Shown: positions 9,762-20,210, counted from the first letter of the stretch. The stretch is 21,919 nt of DNA from Larix sibirica (GCA_004151065.3 NWUY0300067724.1:1-21919), one strand, 5' to 3'. The notes: a model not told the origin generated them from the sequence alone. Numbers and translations are program-made.

Positions 9762-10768
9762 AAGACATATGAAAATTAGTTTGGAGGAAATTTCATGCCC
9801 AAAGGGGTGCACACGCTTGAGAAGTTATTTGTTATGCAACATAAATTTAGAAAACTAGCGAATGTCAAAACAAATAGCTCTTCTATGCAATATGAGTTGG
9901 TAAATTTGGGCACTGAGAAAGAGCCAAAATATGTAAATCTTGGAACCTATTGTTCACTGGGTTAAAGACGCAAGTTTATTTATCCTTTCCATCAATATAA
10001 GGATGTATTTGCATGGAATTATGATGACTTGAAAACATATGATACAAGCATTATACAATATGTTATCTCTATCAAGAAAGGGGTTAAACCATTTCAGTAG
10101 AAAATTCAGAAAGTACATCCTACGCTGGAACCTCTAATCCAAAAGGAATTGAAGAAGTTGCTTGACGCTAAGATCATATTTAAGGTCAAACATTCAGCGT
10201 GGGTAGCTAATTTTGTGCCAGTATGGAAGACTTCTAGAGAAATATGATTATGTGTGGATTTCTGGAACTTGAATAGGGCATATGATAAAGACAATTATCC
10301 TATTCCTCCCATGGAGAAAATATTGCAGGTCGTCTCTGGTTCATAAATGTTCTATTTATTGGACGGGTTTTCCGGATACAACCAATTACTTGTGGCCAAA
10401 GAAGATCTCCTCAAAACTACTTTTCACACCAAATGGGGGACTTTTTCTTTTTGTAGAATGCCTTTTGGTTTGATGAATGTTGGAGCCACATTTCAAAGGG
10501 CCATGGACATTTCATTTCATGGTATGATTGGTCATAGTGTGGTTGTATACTTGGATGATGTCACACTGTTCTCCAAGAAAAGGGAAGATCATGTCTATCA
10601 TTTGAAACAGATTTTTGATCGATGTTGAAAATATAGTATTTCCCTTAACCCCAAGAAAAGTTTATTTGTTGTTTTTGAAGGAATATTGTTGGGACATATT
10701 ATTTCAAAAAAGGGAATATCAGTTAATCCTCAGAGAATACAACCCATTCTACAGATTACCATGCCTCA
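9762..10768 (+). pseudogene. pol: Reverse transcriptase, first part up to the N
   Basis: Same frame as the upstream RNase H. The linker includes VNLGTEKEPKYVNLGTY. RT follows from about 9966 (DVFAWNYDDLKTYD), with HPTLEPLIQKELKKLLDA, LCVDFWNLNRAYDKDNYP, LLDGFSGYNQ, FCRMPFGLMNVGATFQRAM and the catalytic YLDD at 10548-10559. Stops are at 9777, 9963, 10098, 10245, 10344 and 10626. The palm motifs are otherwise complete. It copies element RNA into cDNA. The thumb region is present twice around the N at 10769. Confidence 0.92.
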
Positions 10769-10985
10769 NGGATGATGTGACAGTGTTCTCAAAGAAAAGG
10801 GAAAATCATGTATTCCACTTGAAGCATATTTTCGATCGCTGCAGGAAGTATGGAATTTCTTTGAACCACAAGAAAAGTGTTTTCGCTGTTCTTGAAGGCA
10901 AGCTTTTGGATCTTGTCATTTCAAAGAAGGGAATCTCGATAGATCAGGATAGAGTGAAAGACATAAACAAGATTCCCATGCCCCA
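10553..10985 (+). repeat. Diverged 216-bp duplication joined by an N in RT
   Basis: 10553-10768 and 10770-10985 both encode the DDV..FSKKRE.HV.HLK.IFDRC to SKKGIS block. They are homologous but not identical: I count about 17 mismatches in the first 84 aligned bases. The N at 10769 sits exactly at the join, and the reading frame moves from frame 3 to frame 1. This looks like two contigs, perhaps from two element copies, laid end to end at a minimal gap. A genuine duplication is less likely. Confidence 0.75.
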
Positions 10986-11089
10986 CAACAAAAAATCTAT
11001 GCAATCATTTATGGGCACAATAAATTTTGTTCGCAGATTTGTCCCTGATTTTGGTCAAATCGTAAAATGACTGCAACAAATGATTAAAT
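10770..11089 (+). pseudogene. pol: Reverse transcriptase thumb/connection, second part
   Basis: Frame from 10770: FSKKRENHVFHLKHIFDRC, NHKKSVFAVLEG, ISKKGISIDQDRV, then MQSFMGTINFVRRFVPDFGQIVK, the conserved end of RT before RNase H. A TGA at 11068 breaks it. It contains only part of YLDD (DDV), since it begins just after the N. In frame with the following RNase H. Confidence 0.85.
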
Positions 11090-11643
11090 AGGACGTGCAA
11101 TTTAAGTGGATTGAATTAGAGAAAAATGATTTTCATAACATTAAAACTGCAATTTCTCATGCACCAGATTTGAGTAGTCCTGATTTCAAAAAGGACTTTA
11201 TCATTTATACATTTGCGTCCGATCATTCCCTTGCAGCAGTGCTCACTCAGAAAGGAGAGCAAGGGGACGAGTATCCAATAGCATTTATGAGCACTGGGTT
11301 ACAAGGGGTTGAAATGAACTATCCATATGTTGACAAACAAGCTTATGCAGTATTTAAAGTTGTAAAGCAGTTTGACAAACAAGCTTATGCAGTATTTAAA
11401 GCTGTAAAGCAGTTCATGCCCTACACTTTAAAAAACAAGACTAAAGTCATAGTACCTCACCCAATAGTTAGATCATTTTTTGTATACAAGGAGTTGGGAG
11501 AAAGATGTGGAAACTAGGTTATGGCGTTGCAAGAATATGATTTGGAATTCAAGCCCACTACTATAGTTAAGGGCCATGGATTTTGCAAACTGATTACTGA
11601 AAGTTTAGCTGAAGAGGCTAATGGATGGGATAATGAAGCATAA
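11090..11643 (+). pseudogene. pol: RT-linked RNase H domain
   Basis: The domain includes DFIIYTFASDHSLAAVLTQK (catalytic Asp region), YPIAFMS, and YPYVDKQAYAVFKVVKQF. Then comes an in-frame 14-residue repeat of the DKQAYAVFK block and MPYTLKNKTKVIV. After a TAG at 11515-11517 the family pattern continues as LQEYDLEFKPT, ending near 11643. Together with the domain at 9210-9761 this makes two RNase H domains in one element. It degrades RNA in the RNA:DNA hybrid. Inactive here through stops and the internal repeat. Confidence 0.85.
11332..11415 (+). repeat. 42-bp tandem duplication in RNase H
   Basis: Unit 11332-11373 is repeated at 11374-11415 and encodes DKQAYAVFKVVKQF then DKQAYAVFKAVKQF, one residue different. 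It is in frame. Family members have this block once, so the second is an insertion by replication slippage, old enough to have acquired a substitution, or another assembly effect. Confidence 0.9.
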
Positions 11644-13268
11644 ATGAACTTACTAGAAATTCATTCCACTAATACGGCCCCTGATTCTTGGTAGCGATAT
11701 TTGGTGCAATATTTACAGCATGGGTATGCCCCTGAAAATTTGAATTCAAAGCAAAGGAGAGCTCTCCGATTGAAATCAACATCATATCATATAATTGGTG
11801 GAGTGCTATTCTGAAGGAGTTCTGATGGAGTATTTATCAGGTGCTTAGAGAAGGAATATGTAGATAAGGTATTGAAAGAATTACATGATGGGCTTGCTGG
11901 AGGACATTATTCTAGAGATACTGCTGCTCACAAGATCGTTAAAGCAAGATATTATTGGCACAATGTTTTTAAATATGCTCATGCTTATGTCCAAAAATGC
12001 ATTGTATGTCAAAAGGGTGCCGGTAGGAAGATAAAACTAGCAGTGTCACTGCGACCAGTAATAATTTCATAACCATTTGAGCAGTGGGGCTTGGATGTTA
12101 TTNCAACATCATATCATATAATTGGTGGAGTGCTATTCTGAAGGAGTTCTGATGGAGTATTTATCAGGTGCTTAGAGAAGGAATATGTAGATAAGGTATT
12201 GAAAGAATTACATGATGGGCTTGCTGGAGGACATTATTCTAGAGATACTGCTGCTCACAAGATCGTTAAAGCAAGATATTATTGGCACAATGTTTTTAAA
12301 TATGCTCATGCTTATGTCCAAAAATGCATTGTATGTCAAAAGGGTGCCGGTAGGAAGATAAAACTAGCAGTGTCACTGCGACCAGTAATAATTTCATAAC
12401 CTTTTCAGCAGTGGGGCCTGGATTTTATTGGAGAAATAAATCCAAATTCTTACAACATCGTTATATTCTTACAACTACATATTATTTCACATGTTGGATT
12501 GAAGCTATCCCTCTTTGCAAGGCTAATGAAGATGTTGTCATCAAGTTTCTTTAAGAAAACATCATAACCATGTTTGGGGTTCCAATTGCCCTAGTTTTTA
12601 ATAACGCTTCCTATAGATCTTCTTTAAAGTTAAGTGAATTTGATATGGAAAGGGAAATTAAATTTCATTATTCTTCCAATCATTATCCCCAACGAAACAG
12701 GTTAAACGAATCTACAAATAAAAACCTCATCCACATACTTAAGAAAACTGATATTGAAAATCAAATAAATTGGCATGATGCTCTCCCAAACGCTTTGTGG
12801 GATGATATGGTCACACCAAATAATTATTTAGGGGTTTCTCCTTACACTCTAGTTTATGTAAAAGAAGCTATTGTTCCTCCTAACATTTTGTTTCCTTCAC
12901 TCCAGTTAGCCCAAGCCTCTAGAGGAACCAATAGCTGTGCTATACAAGAAAGAATTAACACCCTACTCAAACTCAAAGAGGAAAGAGAAAAGGCCAAAAA
13001 TAAATTTACCACTCATCAATTTAGTGTCAAGATATGGTTTAATAAAAGTAGGGAAGGGAAGAAATAATTTGAAATCGGTGACCTAATCCTGAAGTGGGAT
13101 CAACCTCACGAAGAAAAGGGAAAGCATACAAAATTTCAACATTTATGGCTTGGTCCTTACACTATCACTGAGAAACTTGGCCCAGGAACTTATAGATTAC
13201 AAAATTTGGAAGGGGAAGTGGAAAATATTCCCGTGTATAGCCAATATTTAAAGCAGTACTTCACTTAG
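11644..13268 (+). pseudogene. pol: Integrase (HHCC finger, DDE core, C-terminal domain), broken
   Basis: The HHCC zinc finger is at 12193-12400 (ELHDGLAGGHYSRDTAAHK ... CIVCQK) and is duplicated at 11872-12072. The core starts with QWGLDFIG (Asp 12421-12423). Frameshifts follow between 12430 and 12570, where the text reads partly as TCWIEAIPLCKANEDV. From 12570: MFGVPIALVFNNASY, with Asn at 12600-12602 where the second catalytic Asp is expected. Then RLNESTNKNLIHILKK contains the catalytic Glu (12708-12710). The C-terminus (KFQHLWLGPYTITEKLGPGTY, ending LKQYFT) closes at TAG 13266-13268. Stops include 12552, 13065 and others. It joins cDNA to host DNA and makes the 5-bp duplication. Confidence 0.88.
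11777..12429 (+). repeat. Near-identical 326-bp duplication joined by an N in integrase
   Basis: 11777-12102 and 12104-12429 align at a constant offset of 327. They are essentially identical except for a few mismatches in the last 30 bases (for example CATTTGA versus CTTTTCA). The N at 12103 separates them. Clustered mismatches just before the N resemble a low-quality contig end, so I read this as an unresolved contig overlap and not a real tandem copy. Confidence 0.8.
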
Positions 13269-14547
13269 TCTAGGAAGATCACTTATGTACATAAATAAAA
13301 AAATTCTTTGTTGTTTCGCCCTTTTATCTTTTGATTACTTTGTTTTGGCCTAGTTGTTATTTTAATAAAACTAGTTATTTGATTCCCTGTTTTAAGATTT
13401 TAATAAAATTGAGTTAAGAAATCAGATTACTTGGTGGGAATGCTTTGATCTCATTAATTATGCAATATCTCTTTAAGTTGATTAATTCCTTTAAAACCTC
13501 TGGTGTGTGAGAAATACTTTGAAGTTTAAGTTTCTTCTTACTAGGAAGAGTCAGTGATGCATTTTCAAGCACTATCACTTGAAAGGATTTCAACTTGTCT
13601 ATCTTTGTTCTATTTATTTGGTTACTCGGAAAACTTATCACATGATCAGGATAAAACTAAAATGTATTATATCCTGTATATTTTGTTGGGATAAAGACTT
13701 CTAAGTTACTATCTTGAGGCCCCACCCCATTGAAACACATTCATAACCATGTCTTGAAATTGTCTACTTATGGATGACCCATGGGAAGGAAGCAAGATAT
13801 TGCATATGCATAGCAAATCAAATTGATCCTATACTTGATATAATTCCCTAAATGCTCAATAAAACCAACTCTTCTCCATTTTAAGACATCCATAGCAAAT
13901 GAAGATGGATATCTGAAGAATCAAACGAAGACATGAACATATGAAATGAAATGTTCAAATAAGATCAATAGGATATCCCAAATATCATTCCAAGGGGGAT
14001 TTTATCCATTTGTGGGAACATTACATACAATAAAATATTATTCATCACCCACACAGAGGGACACTATGGATGGAAGAGCCTAGAATATTGCCTCTAATGA
14101 AATAGGGAAACTTTCTTACTAACGCTGGTAAAGCATCAAAAAATTATAATGCATCAAATAAATGCATATGGTATAGGAATGAGGAACACACATTTACATC
14201 TTCCTGGTTTTGTTACTTACCCCATGGTGTCTTACCTAATTTACAGTGGAAGGACTAGTTTGGTAAATGAACCTCATAAATTGACCTTGAGAGAGTGGCT
14301 ATGAAGTCACAACTAAGCTACCCTTTCCCTTAAAACATATCTTCATAATGTTTGATCACTGTGTTATATTTTTTTGATATAAAACCAAAATTGAGCTCAA
14401 TGTAATACAAATAAATGATACCAAGACTCTTACAACAAGTAGTGACTTGTAAACAAAGTAGATCTTCACTACATCTTAAATTTTCATAAACTATAAGAGA
14501 TCCTTTTATTTTATCAGAGATCTAAGTTCTCTAGGTTTTTCACCAAT
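13269..14547. other. Non-coding 3' internal region, no polypurine tract seen
   Basis: About 1.28 kb between the end of pol and the 3' LTR. It is AT-rich and full of stops in all frames; the short minus frame near 13414-13641 shows no domain. The bases just before the 3' LTR (CTCTAGGTTTTTCACCAAT) are pyrimidine-rich, not the purine tract that should prime plus-strand DNA. A short purine run (GGGAAGGAAGCAAG near 13783) is too far away. The segment may hold a nested insertion or a long untranslated region typical of large Tat elements. Confidence 0.5.
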
Positions 14548-14778
14548 TGCTGCAACTGCAACCACCCTCCCTAGTGTTCTATTTTGAAAAGACTAGGGCC
14601 CCTCCTTAAATTTGGCCTTTACCTATCTGAAACAGTTGGATCCCTCTTAAACTAAGTCAGGTACAACATGAAGTTGGCACGTTCCCAAAAAAGAGAAAGT
14701 ACTTAGCCAAAATTTTAAGTTTTCCTTAATCCTTCTTTTTTTGTAAGTTTTCATGTTTCATCAAGTTTTCCTAAGTTC

Positions 14779-15330
14779 ACTGAAACATCACAAAAAAATT
14801 TAGTGGGTCGCCGAAACATCGACTAAGATTTTGAATTCTCACCAAAACTTCGGCGAAGTTCAGGTTTTCGTGCCGAAACGTTGGTGTAAGTCAACGTTTT
14901 CTACCGAAAATTTGGAGAGATGTTGAAATTATGCCGAAATGTCGGAATGATTTCTCCTAGTTTGACAAAACATTTCTTTCGTCGAAGTGTCTCTTAATTT
15001 TCCGAATAGTTTCCGAAATAGTCGGTGTTTTCTCGTCTTTTTGGTGAACTTGTCAATTTTGGTGCTGAAACGTTTCGACAGACTTATCAATTTTGCGCCG
15101 AAATGTATCAGTGGGACCTTTGGTTTTCTGTCGATACGATCTTAAAGACTTGGTCCTTCCTGCCGAAACTCAACATCGTAAAATTTTGTAACCTTCCATT
15201 TAAACATAACAGGGAAAATTGCAGTTTAACGCTGATACCATCGCAGTGGCTTGAAACTCATCATTGAAACATATTATCGCGTGGGAAATAAAAATCAACG
15301 TCGAAACACGTCGGGCCAACTCGCTCTTTT
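14779..15330 (+). promoter_or_regulatory. CCGAAA / CCGA-N4-TCGG motif cluster in the 3' LTR
   Basis: Counterpart of 1141-1700. Clear members are CCGAAACATCGA at 14811-14822 and CCGAAATGTCGG at 14934-14945, with more at roughly 14873, 14904, 15014, 15098 and 15162. Several sites here keep CpG where the 5' copy has TpG or CpA and the reverse, so the ancestral array was more regular than either copy. Confidence 0.45.
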
Positions 15331-16869
15331 ACGCTAAAATGACTCGTTCAAGTCACAAAAGCATGCCATTTCTTTCGTTTAAAGCCTCGGTTGGGACTTA
15401 GGGTTTTAAAGGGCCTTTTAATACAAGGAACGTTGTTTCCCCCCATCATTGTTGTCACGTGAACCTTTCGATCCCGCGCTAGTTGGGCAAGATTCCTCAC
15501 TTGGTACACTCACATATTCTACCAATCAATATAGCACATTTATCATTCATCATCCAGTTAGGTACACTTTTTCCCTATTTGGTTGGTCTCAAACTAGTTA
15601 ATCTCCACTTGACAATTTGTAGTTAGAGGGTAGTGGCCCATGATTGGTCTTACTGGTCTCATACTTAACCATTTTCCTTTTTTTTATTTGATTTTATTGG
15701 TTGTCTTTGCATTTATTTGGACCCAAGGGTTTCGAGCCACCTCACTTATGTTGAAGGACTTATGCCCTAAATCTCAGTCTACGCCTTTTTTTCCCAAATG
15801 AGCAATCTTTTGAAGTTTTCTCTCGTTCCCGTTAAAACCCTACCTTAAACCTAACTCCAAGAACGCGTCAATTTTCCACACCCTTGTTTCAATTGCAACG
15901 AGCCATTACATTTTACCTATTGTGAGATAGCAAATGCACCGATGCATACCTTAATGAATAAACTAGGAAGTTTATAGATTTAGTTGATGGACAATTCATT
16001 TATTCATATGAAAATAACTTGTTTATTTAGTAAAGATCTTTGTAGTTGTTGCTCGTTTTTCCAAAATTGCATCCCATTTCATGGTTTCAATGGACTTTAC
16101 CCAAGATAATGATGTTTCCACTGTCATACAGGATTCAGAAATGTTGAAAAGAGGTTCTAAGTGCTCCTCTAAAACCGTATTGGAGATAGCATATGATGAC
16201 GAGCCAACTCAAGAAGCATCCTTGGAGGCTCAGTTTGACGATACACAACATATCATGGGAATTTCTCCTTAATTCAAATGAGGTGATATTTACCATTTGA
16301 TCAAAGACTAGAATGTCCTAGAAGCCACCATCGAAGAAGACTTGATATAATAGAACATCAAAAGGTCAGGCATTCAGAAGGCTGCAACCATGCCTAAATT
16401 GTTTCCTTGTACTAAAGTGATAGGATGGGTCCTTCCCCATATTGATACTAAATCTCGTATCAACACCAGCACTATAGGGAAAGGTTTTGATTCATTCCAT
16501 CCGGTGTAGATCGGGAAAACATATAGATTTCTAGCTATGATAGTATTTTTGACAGAAGAATGGCTCACAAGCCTGAAACTGGATTACGCTGAGTGTTCTA
16601 AGAAGATGTTGCTACCAGGAAAGCAGCCGTGCTAAAGGGACAATGGGGAATATGAAACTAAATTTTTGAAGACTCCTTTTAGGATTGTTGCTACTCTTAT
16701 ATGCAGGATCTATGGGAGGCCCAACTCAACTCGTTACAAGCTCAGTTGGGTGCCTTTGCTTGATCATATTACCATGCATGGCACTGTTTTTGATTAGGAA
16801 GACATTATCTCTGAGAATATGTTCCAAGAAATCAAATATGCTCAACAGGGCCTCAAATTAAATAAGGAA

Positions 16870-17007
16870 TAATTTCATATGTCTTCTTATTTGGTGGAGT
16901 GTATCATGACATTGCATCCCTTTCCCGGTATCAGATGTATATGGAATCCTAATGAATCTCCTATTTATGTTGCCTATCAAATTTTTTGGGCTCAAAAGCA
17001 TGCAAAC
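16870..17007 (+). other. 46-codon segment of the LTR ORF missing from the 5' LTR
   Basis: Here GAA is followed by 138 bases before TACTACAAG; in the 5' LTR GAA 3221-3223 is followed directly by TACTACAAG. The length is a multiple of three, so the 5' copy lost it without a frameshift, or the ORF exists in two forms. The segment begins with a TAA in this copy, and otherwise reads as good protein. Confidence 0.8.
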
Positions 17008-17842
17008 TACTACAAGCATATATGAGAAGAGTTCGTGGTCCCCTTATACAAATTGATATATGAGAAGGAGCTAGATTGCATGTCTGAATATGCTCTTGCA
17101 GTAGTCACTAAATTAGGGGATTTCTATCTAACACTTGAAGGCACATACTTGCGTATCTATGGAGGATCAAAGGGTACATTTGTGTTACCCAAGTATGTCA
17201 CATTTTGTATTATTTTGAAATAAATTGTGAGGAAAACCTTTGTGAATGGCATTGGCCATTTCCTACATAATAACAAAAGATATTTATGGCCTCCATTTCC
17301 ATTGATAGTCGGATCATATAGATTGAACAAGGTAAAATATGTCCCGTACCTCATAAAGGATTTGGACTACTTTCACTTTGGCGAGAATATTTTTGTAAGA
17401 AATGATAGTCATCAAAAGGTGGCGTTGCATTGCGCACCTGTCAAAATCCACTACGAATATGCAGACCAATTTTTGAAGGAGGAATAAGTATACAGACGGG
17501 TCCCAAACCTTGTAGAATTGGACAAAATATTTAACAAAAGAAAAGGGGTTAAGGAGGCAAACTAAAGCAAACCAACATATGCCTCAACACAAGAAAAATT
17601 GGAAGAAGTCGCTAGAAATAAAGCTGTAGAAGAATCCCTCTTGGTTGAAACAAGTAAAATATAGCAGGAGGAAGAGCTAGCCAGAAAGGCTAAAGAATAA
17701 ATTAAAGCAAGAGAGGAAGAGGAATAACTATAGAATAGGATAAAAAAGAAACACTAGATAATATTGCTATAGAATAAGAAAATAAAAGGCCTAAGTTAAC
17801 ACAACAACAGGAATAAGCTCGGCAGGAAGAAATCAAAAAAAA

Positions 17843-17860
17843 AAGAAGAAGAAGAAGAAG
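17843..17860. repeat. (AAG)6 repeat, counterpart of 4054-4086
   Basis: Six AAG units against eleven in the 5' LTR, preceded by a ten-base A run absent there. Repeat length has changed since insertion. Confidence 0.9.
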
Positions 17861-18954
17861 AATTGAAGAAAGTTGTGAAAATAAAGGTCAACAAGGAGAT
17901 GAAGAAATGGGTAATGAAGGTCAAGACATAGAAAATGACTCTACAATAGAAACCAACATGGAAGTTCCACTCACTGGAGGGATTATCCCTTTCCCTGAGT
18001 TAGGACTCACCCCCTCTAAACAACATGTCGTGGATAAGTTGGAGACTATTGTTTATGACTCAAAGAGAAAGACCATCATGAAAAAGACGTAGAAGAGGTT
18101 TAAAATTTCCTCACAACCTGACATAGTTACAATACAATAAGTCTCGGTGGTCGAAGGTACCAATAGGGACCCGAAGTTCACAACATTTGTTGGTGTAGCT
18201 GCATCCCTAGCCAATGAGGATAATGCACACAAACTGATAGAGAATGTAGAAAGAAGCAAGGCTAAAGTACTTAATCTTAAAGAAAATCCGATTCAAGCAA
18301 GGAATGAAGGAATTCATATAAGACGCTAGTGGGACACCATTGAAATTCAAAAGGGAGAAGCCATGAACACCATTAAAATTTTAGAAGTATAAGGAGATTC
18401 ACTTAATGTTCATGTGGTAATATTGGAAGAGAGAAGACATATTTGAAGTCGCAATTACGAGAAATGCAATCAAAGTAAAGTCGATGTGATCAACAGATAA
18501 ATATCTCACTATTGAAAAGGGATCCCCGCAGGCTCAAGTAGCAGAGCTTAATCGAGAGAAGGATTCGTTGACAATTGCATTGAGCATTTACCAAGAGAAA
18601 ACACAGGATCTAAACCAGTTTTATGATTGCACATCTACCTTGAGGAACAATTGTTCCATTCACAAGAGCTACTCACAGAAAAAAACATTTGAAGTATAGG
18701 GAACGGTGTCTAGACTCAAGCAAATATCCGAGATAGCTACTGCCACTCGACATAAATTAGGAGATATTCATGACAAAATAAAGAAGTTGACTGCCTAGAG
18801 AAAGAAATCAAAGGATATCCATCCTCATCTTCCTAGGAGTTCTACAGATGAATTGAGATTAGATTTTGCAACTCTGGAGAGTTGCAAAAAGGATGAGAGG
18901 AAATGGATAAGTGAGGTAGCAGCCTCTATTTCAAGATGTGAAGAGATACATTAG

Positions 18955-19323
18955 AATATAGCCAAATATTTTGAAAATTTTCATTTTCCTTCTCCTATCC
19001 CATTTGAAAACCCTGTACCGAAAGAGAAAAGATTGATTGAATTGAGAACTATTAAACATGAAGATAAAGCTTCCATTCGTAATCTGGAAAGTCTCACTCC
19101 AGAAGACATGCATGAATGTATTGGGAAAGCAACATTGAAAACATAGTACTTGGAAAATGGGCATAGTACATCGACCAAAGGCCTTACTGCATTGGTCAAA
19201 GACTTGTATTTTCATGAAGTGGCTTTACAGGTGTTGGAGCCACAACAGTTAAATGTTATATCTTATGAAAGTGTTCTTTGGAATTAATATTTACAAAATC
19301 AAGAGGGTGCCCCACTCTCATGA
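18955..19323 (+). pseudogene. Possible C-terminal extension of ORF copy 2
   Basis: Same frame as the shared TAG at 18952: NIAKYFENFHFP, NPVPKEKRLIELRTIK, NLESLTPEDMHECIGKATLKT, the second shared TAG (19144-19146), then YLENGHSTSTK and EPQQLNVISYES, a private TAA near 19286, and the shared TGA at 19321-19323. The frame is otherwise uninterrupted for 370 bases in an otherwise decayed LTR. Confidence 0.4.
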
Positions 19324-19464
19324 TGTAATAATTTTATTTTATTTTTGTAATTGTGTCCCCTTTATTCAAGTTGTAGCTAAAATATGACAAAATTCCTATA
19401 AGACAAAATGTTGTAACTAAATGAAGGTGAATTGAAAAGTCACCTAGGGGGTTGAGTAGAAAGG

Positions 19465-19472
19465 ATAAATAG
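19465..19472 (+). promoter_or_regulatory. Candidate TATA box, 3' LTR copy
   Basis: ATAAATAG, identical to 5696-5703 and within a conserved block. In the 3' LTR it would fire into flanking DNA. Confidence 0.35.
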
Positions 19473-20210
19473 AGGAAATGAAGGAACGGAAGGGGATTTT
19501 ACTTTTAAGAATATTTTGTTGAGACTCATCCGTAAGAAATATTGTTGATAATGAACAAGGTAATTTTCTGGGTGGAAGCTTGCAATGGAGACTGTGTCAA
19601 AATGTGTGGATGAATGCATGGAACTGATTTCCTCCTTTTGTCTATTAAAATGCAGTAAGATTGTTCTTGTTTCTATTGGATTATTCAAATGGTTTCTGTA
19701 TTATTTTAGTACATATGCAAGTGAACACAATTTTCTTTACTTTCTATGGGCAATGAATGTGATGAATGTTAATACTCAAGTTATCTAATGTGTTAACTTC
19801 TTCTTGTAACTGTTAAATGTGTTTTATTTTCAGTGGTTATCTCCTGTAAAAGTGCATGATGTAGTTGTCTTGTGTTGCTCCCTTTTAATCTTGCTCCTTG
19901 CAAGGATAATTTAGTTTAATAGAATATTGCATTTGATTAGGGCATTCACTTAGGTGACTGACAATAAGGGAAGTGATAAGACGGGAGTTAACAACCTATG
20001 CATCATTGTGTAAGGCTTATTTCTATAAGTTAAACAAGTACATATTAGTGAGTATAAACTTTTTCATTTAGTATTAGTAGCCCACATCTCATTTAACATC
20101 AATTAAAATCCTAAACAGTGGGTTGGGCCTCATCCGACAAATTTTATTCCAAGACGATCCTAAACGGTAGCTGGACCATAAACTGGCAAGGATTTTTCCA
20201 AGAGTCAACA

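Larger units (their letters stand above)
16081..18954 (+). pseudogene. LTR-embedded accessory ORF, copy 2
   Basis: ATG 16081 opens a frame matching the 5' copy (MVSMDFTQDN, then LKRGSKCSSKTVLE). More than ten private stops break it, for example at 16270, 16279, 16309, 16348-16353, 16507, 16633, 16795, 16870, 17026, 17221 and 17488; the 5' copy has sense codons at the shared positions. It retains 46 extra codons (16870-17007) including YLVECIMTLHPFPGIRCIW and SPIYVAYQIFWAQKH. The domain continues with DFYLTLEGTYLRIYGGSKG, FVNGIGHFLHNNK and NIFVRNDSHQKVALH. Past 17540 the coiled-coil region is frameshifted and stop-ridden but recognisable to the shared TAG at 18952-18954. Family unknown. Confidence 0.72.
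911..20210 (+). mobile_element. 19.3-kb Ty3/gypsy (Tat-like) LTR retrotransposon, decayed
   Basis: Two direct repeats of 5593 and 5663 bp enclose an 8-kb internal region with gag, protease, RNase H, RT, RNase H and integrase in one orientation. The outer ends are TGTTGA and TCAACA, a 6-bp inverted repeat, and a 5-bp target duplication flanks the whole. RT precedes integrase, which defines Ty3/gypsy. The protein style (gag core, CX2HX4HX4C knuckle, extra RNase H, LWLGPY near the integrase C-terminus) suggests the OTA/Tat lineage. All ORFs carry stops or frameshifts, so this copy is non-autonomous now. Two single N bases in pol flag possible assembly joins inside it. Confidence 0.93.
14548..20210 (+). 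repeat. 3' LTR (5663 bp) carrying the second ORF copy
   Basis: Starts TGCTGCAACTGC, corresponding to the TGTTGAAACTGC of the 5' LTR with two changes near the end, and finishes GTCAACA directly before the TGTCC duplication. Similarity with the 5' LTR stops abruptly at both ends. It keeps a 138-base segment lost from the 5' copy and lacks about 72 bases near its end. Different point mutations and stops in the two LTRs show long independent decay. Confidence 0.92.

Noticed and set aside
18931-19215. Minus-strand frames opposite the ORF tail
   Set aside because: The plus strand keeps residues shared with the 5' LTR, so these are shadows.
911-20210. The two 5.6-kb repeats as a tandem gene or segmental duplication
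   Set aside because: Similarity ends exactly at TG/CA termini with a 5-bp target duplication, and gag-pol lies between them in the same orientation; LTRs explain all of it.
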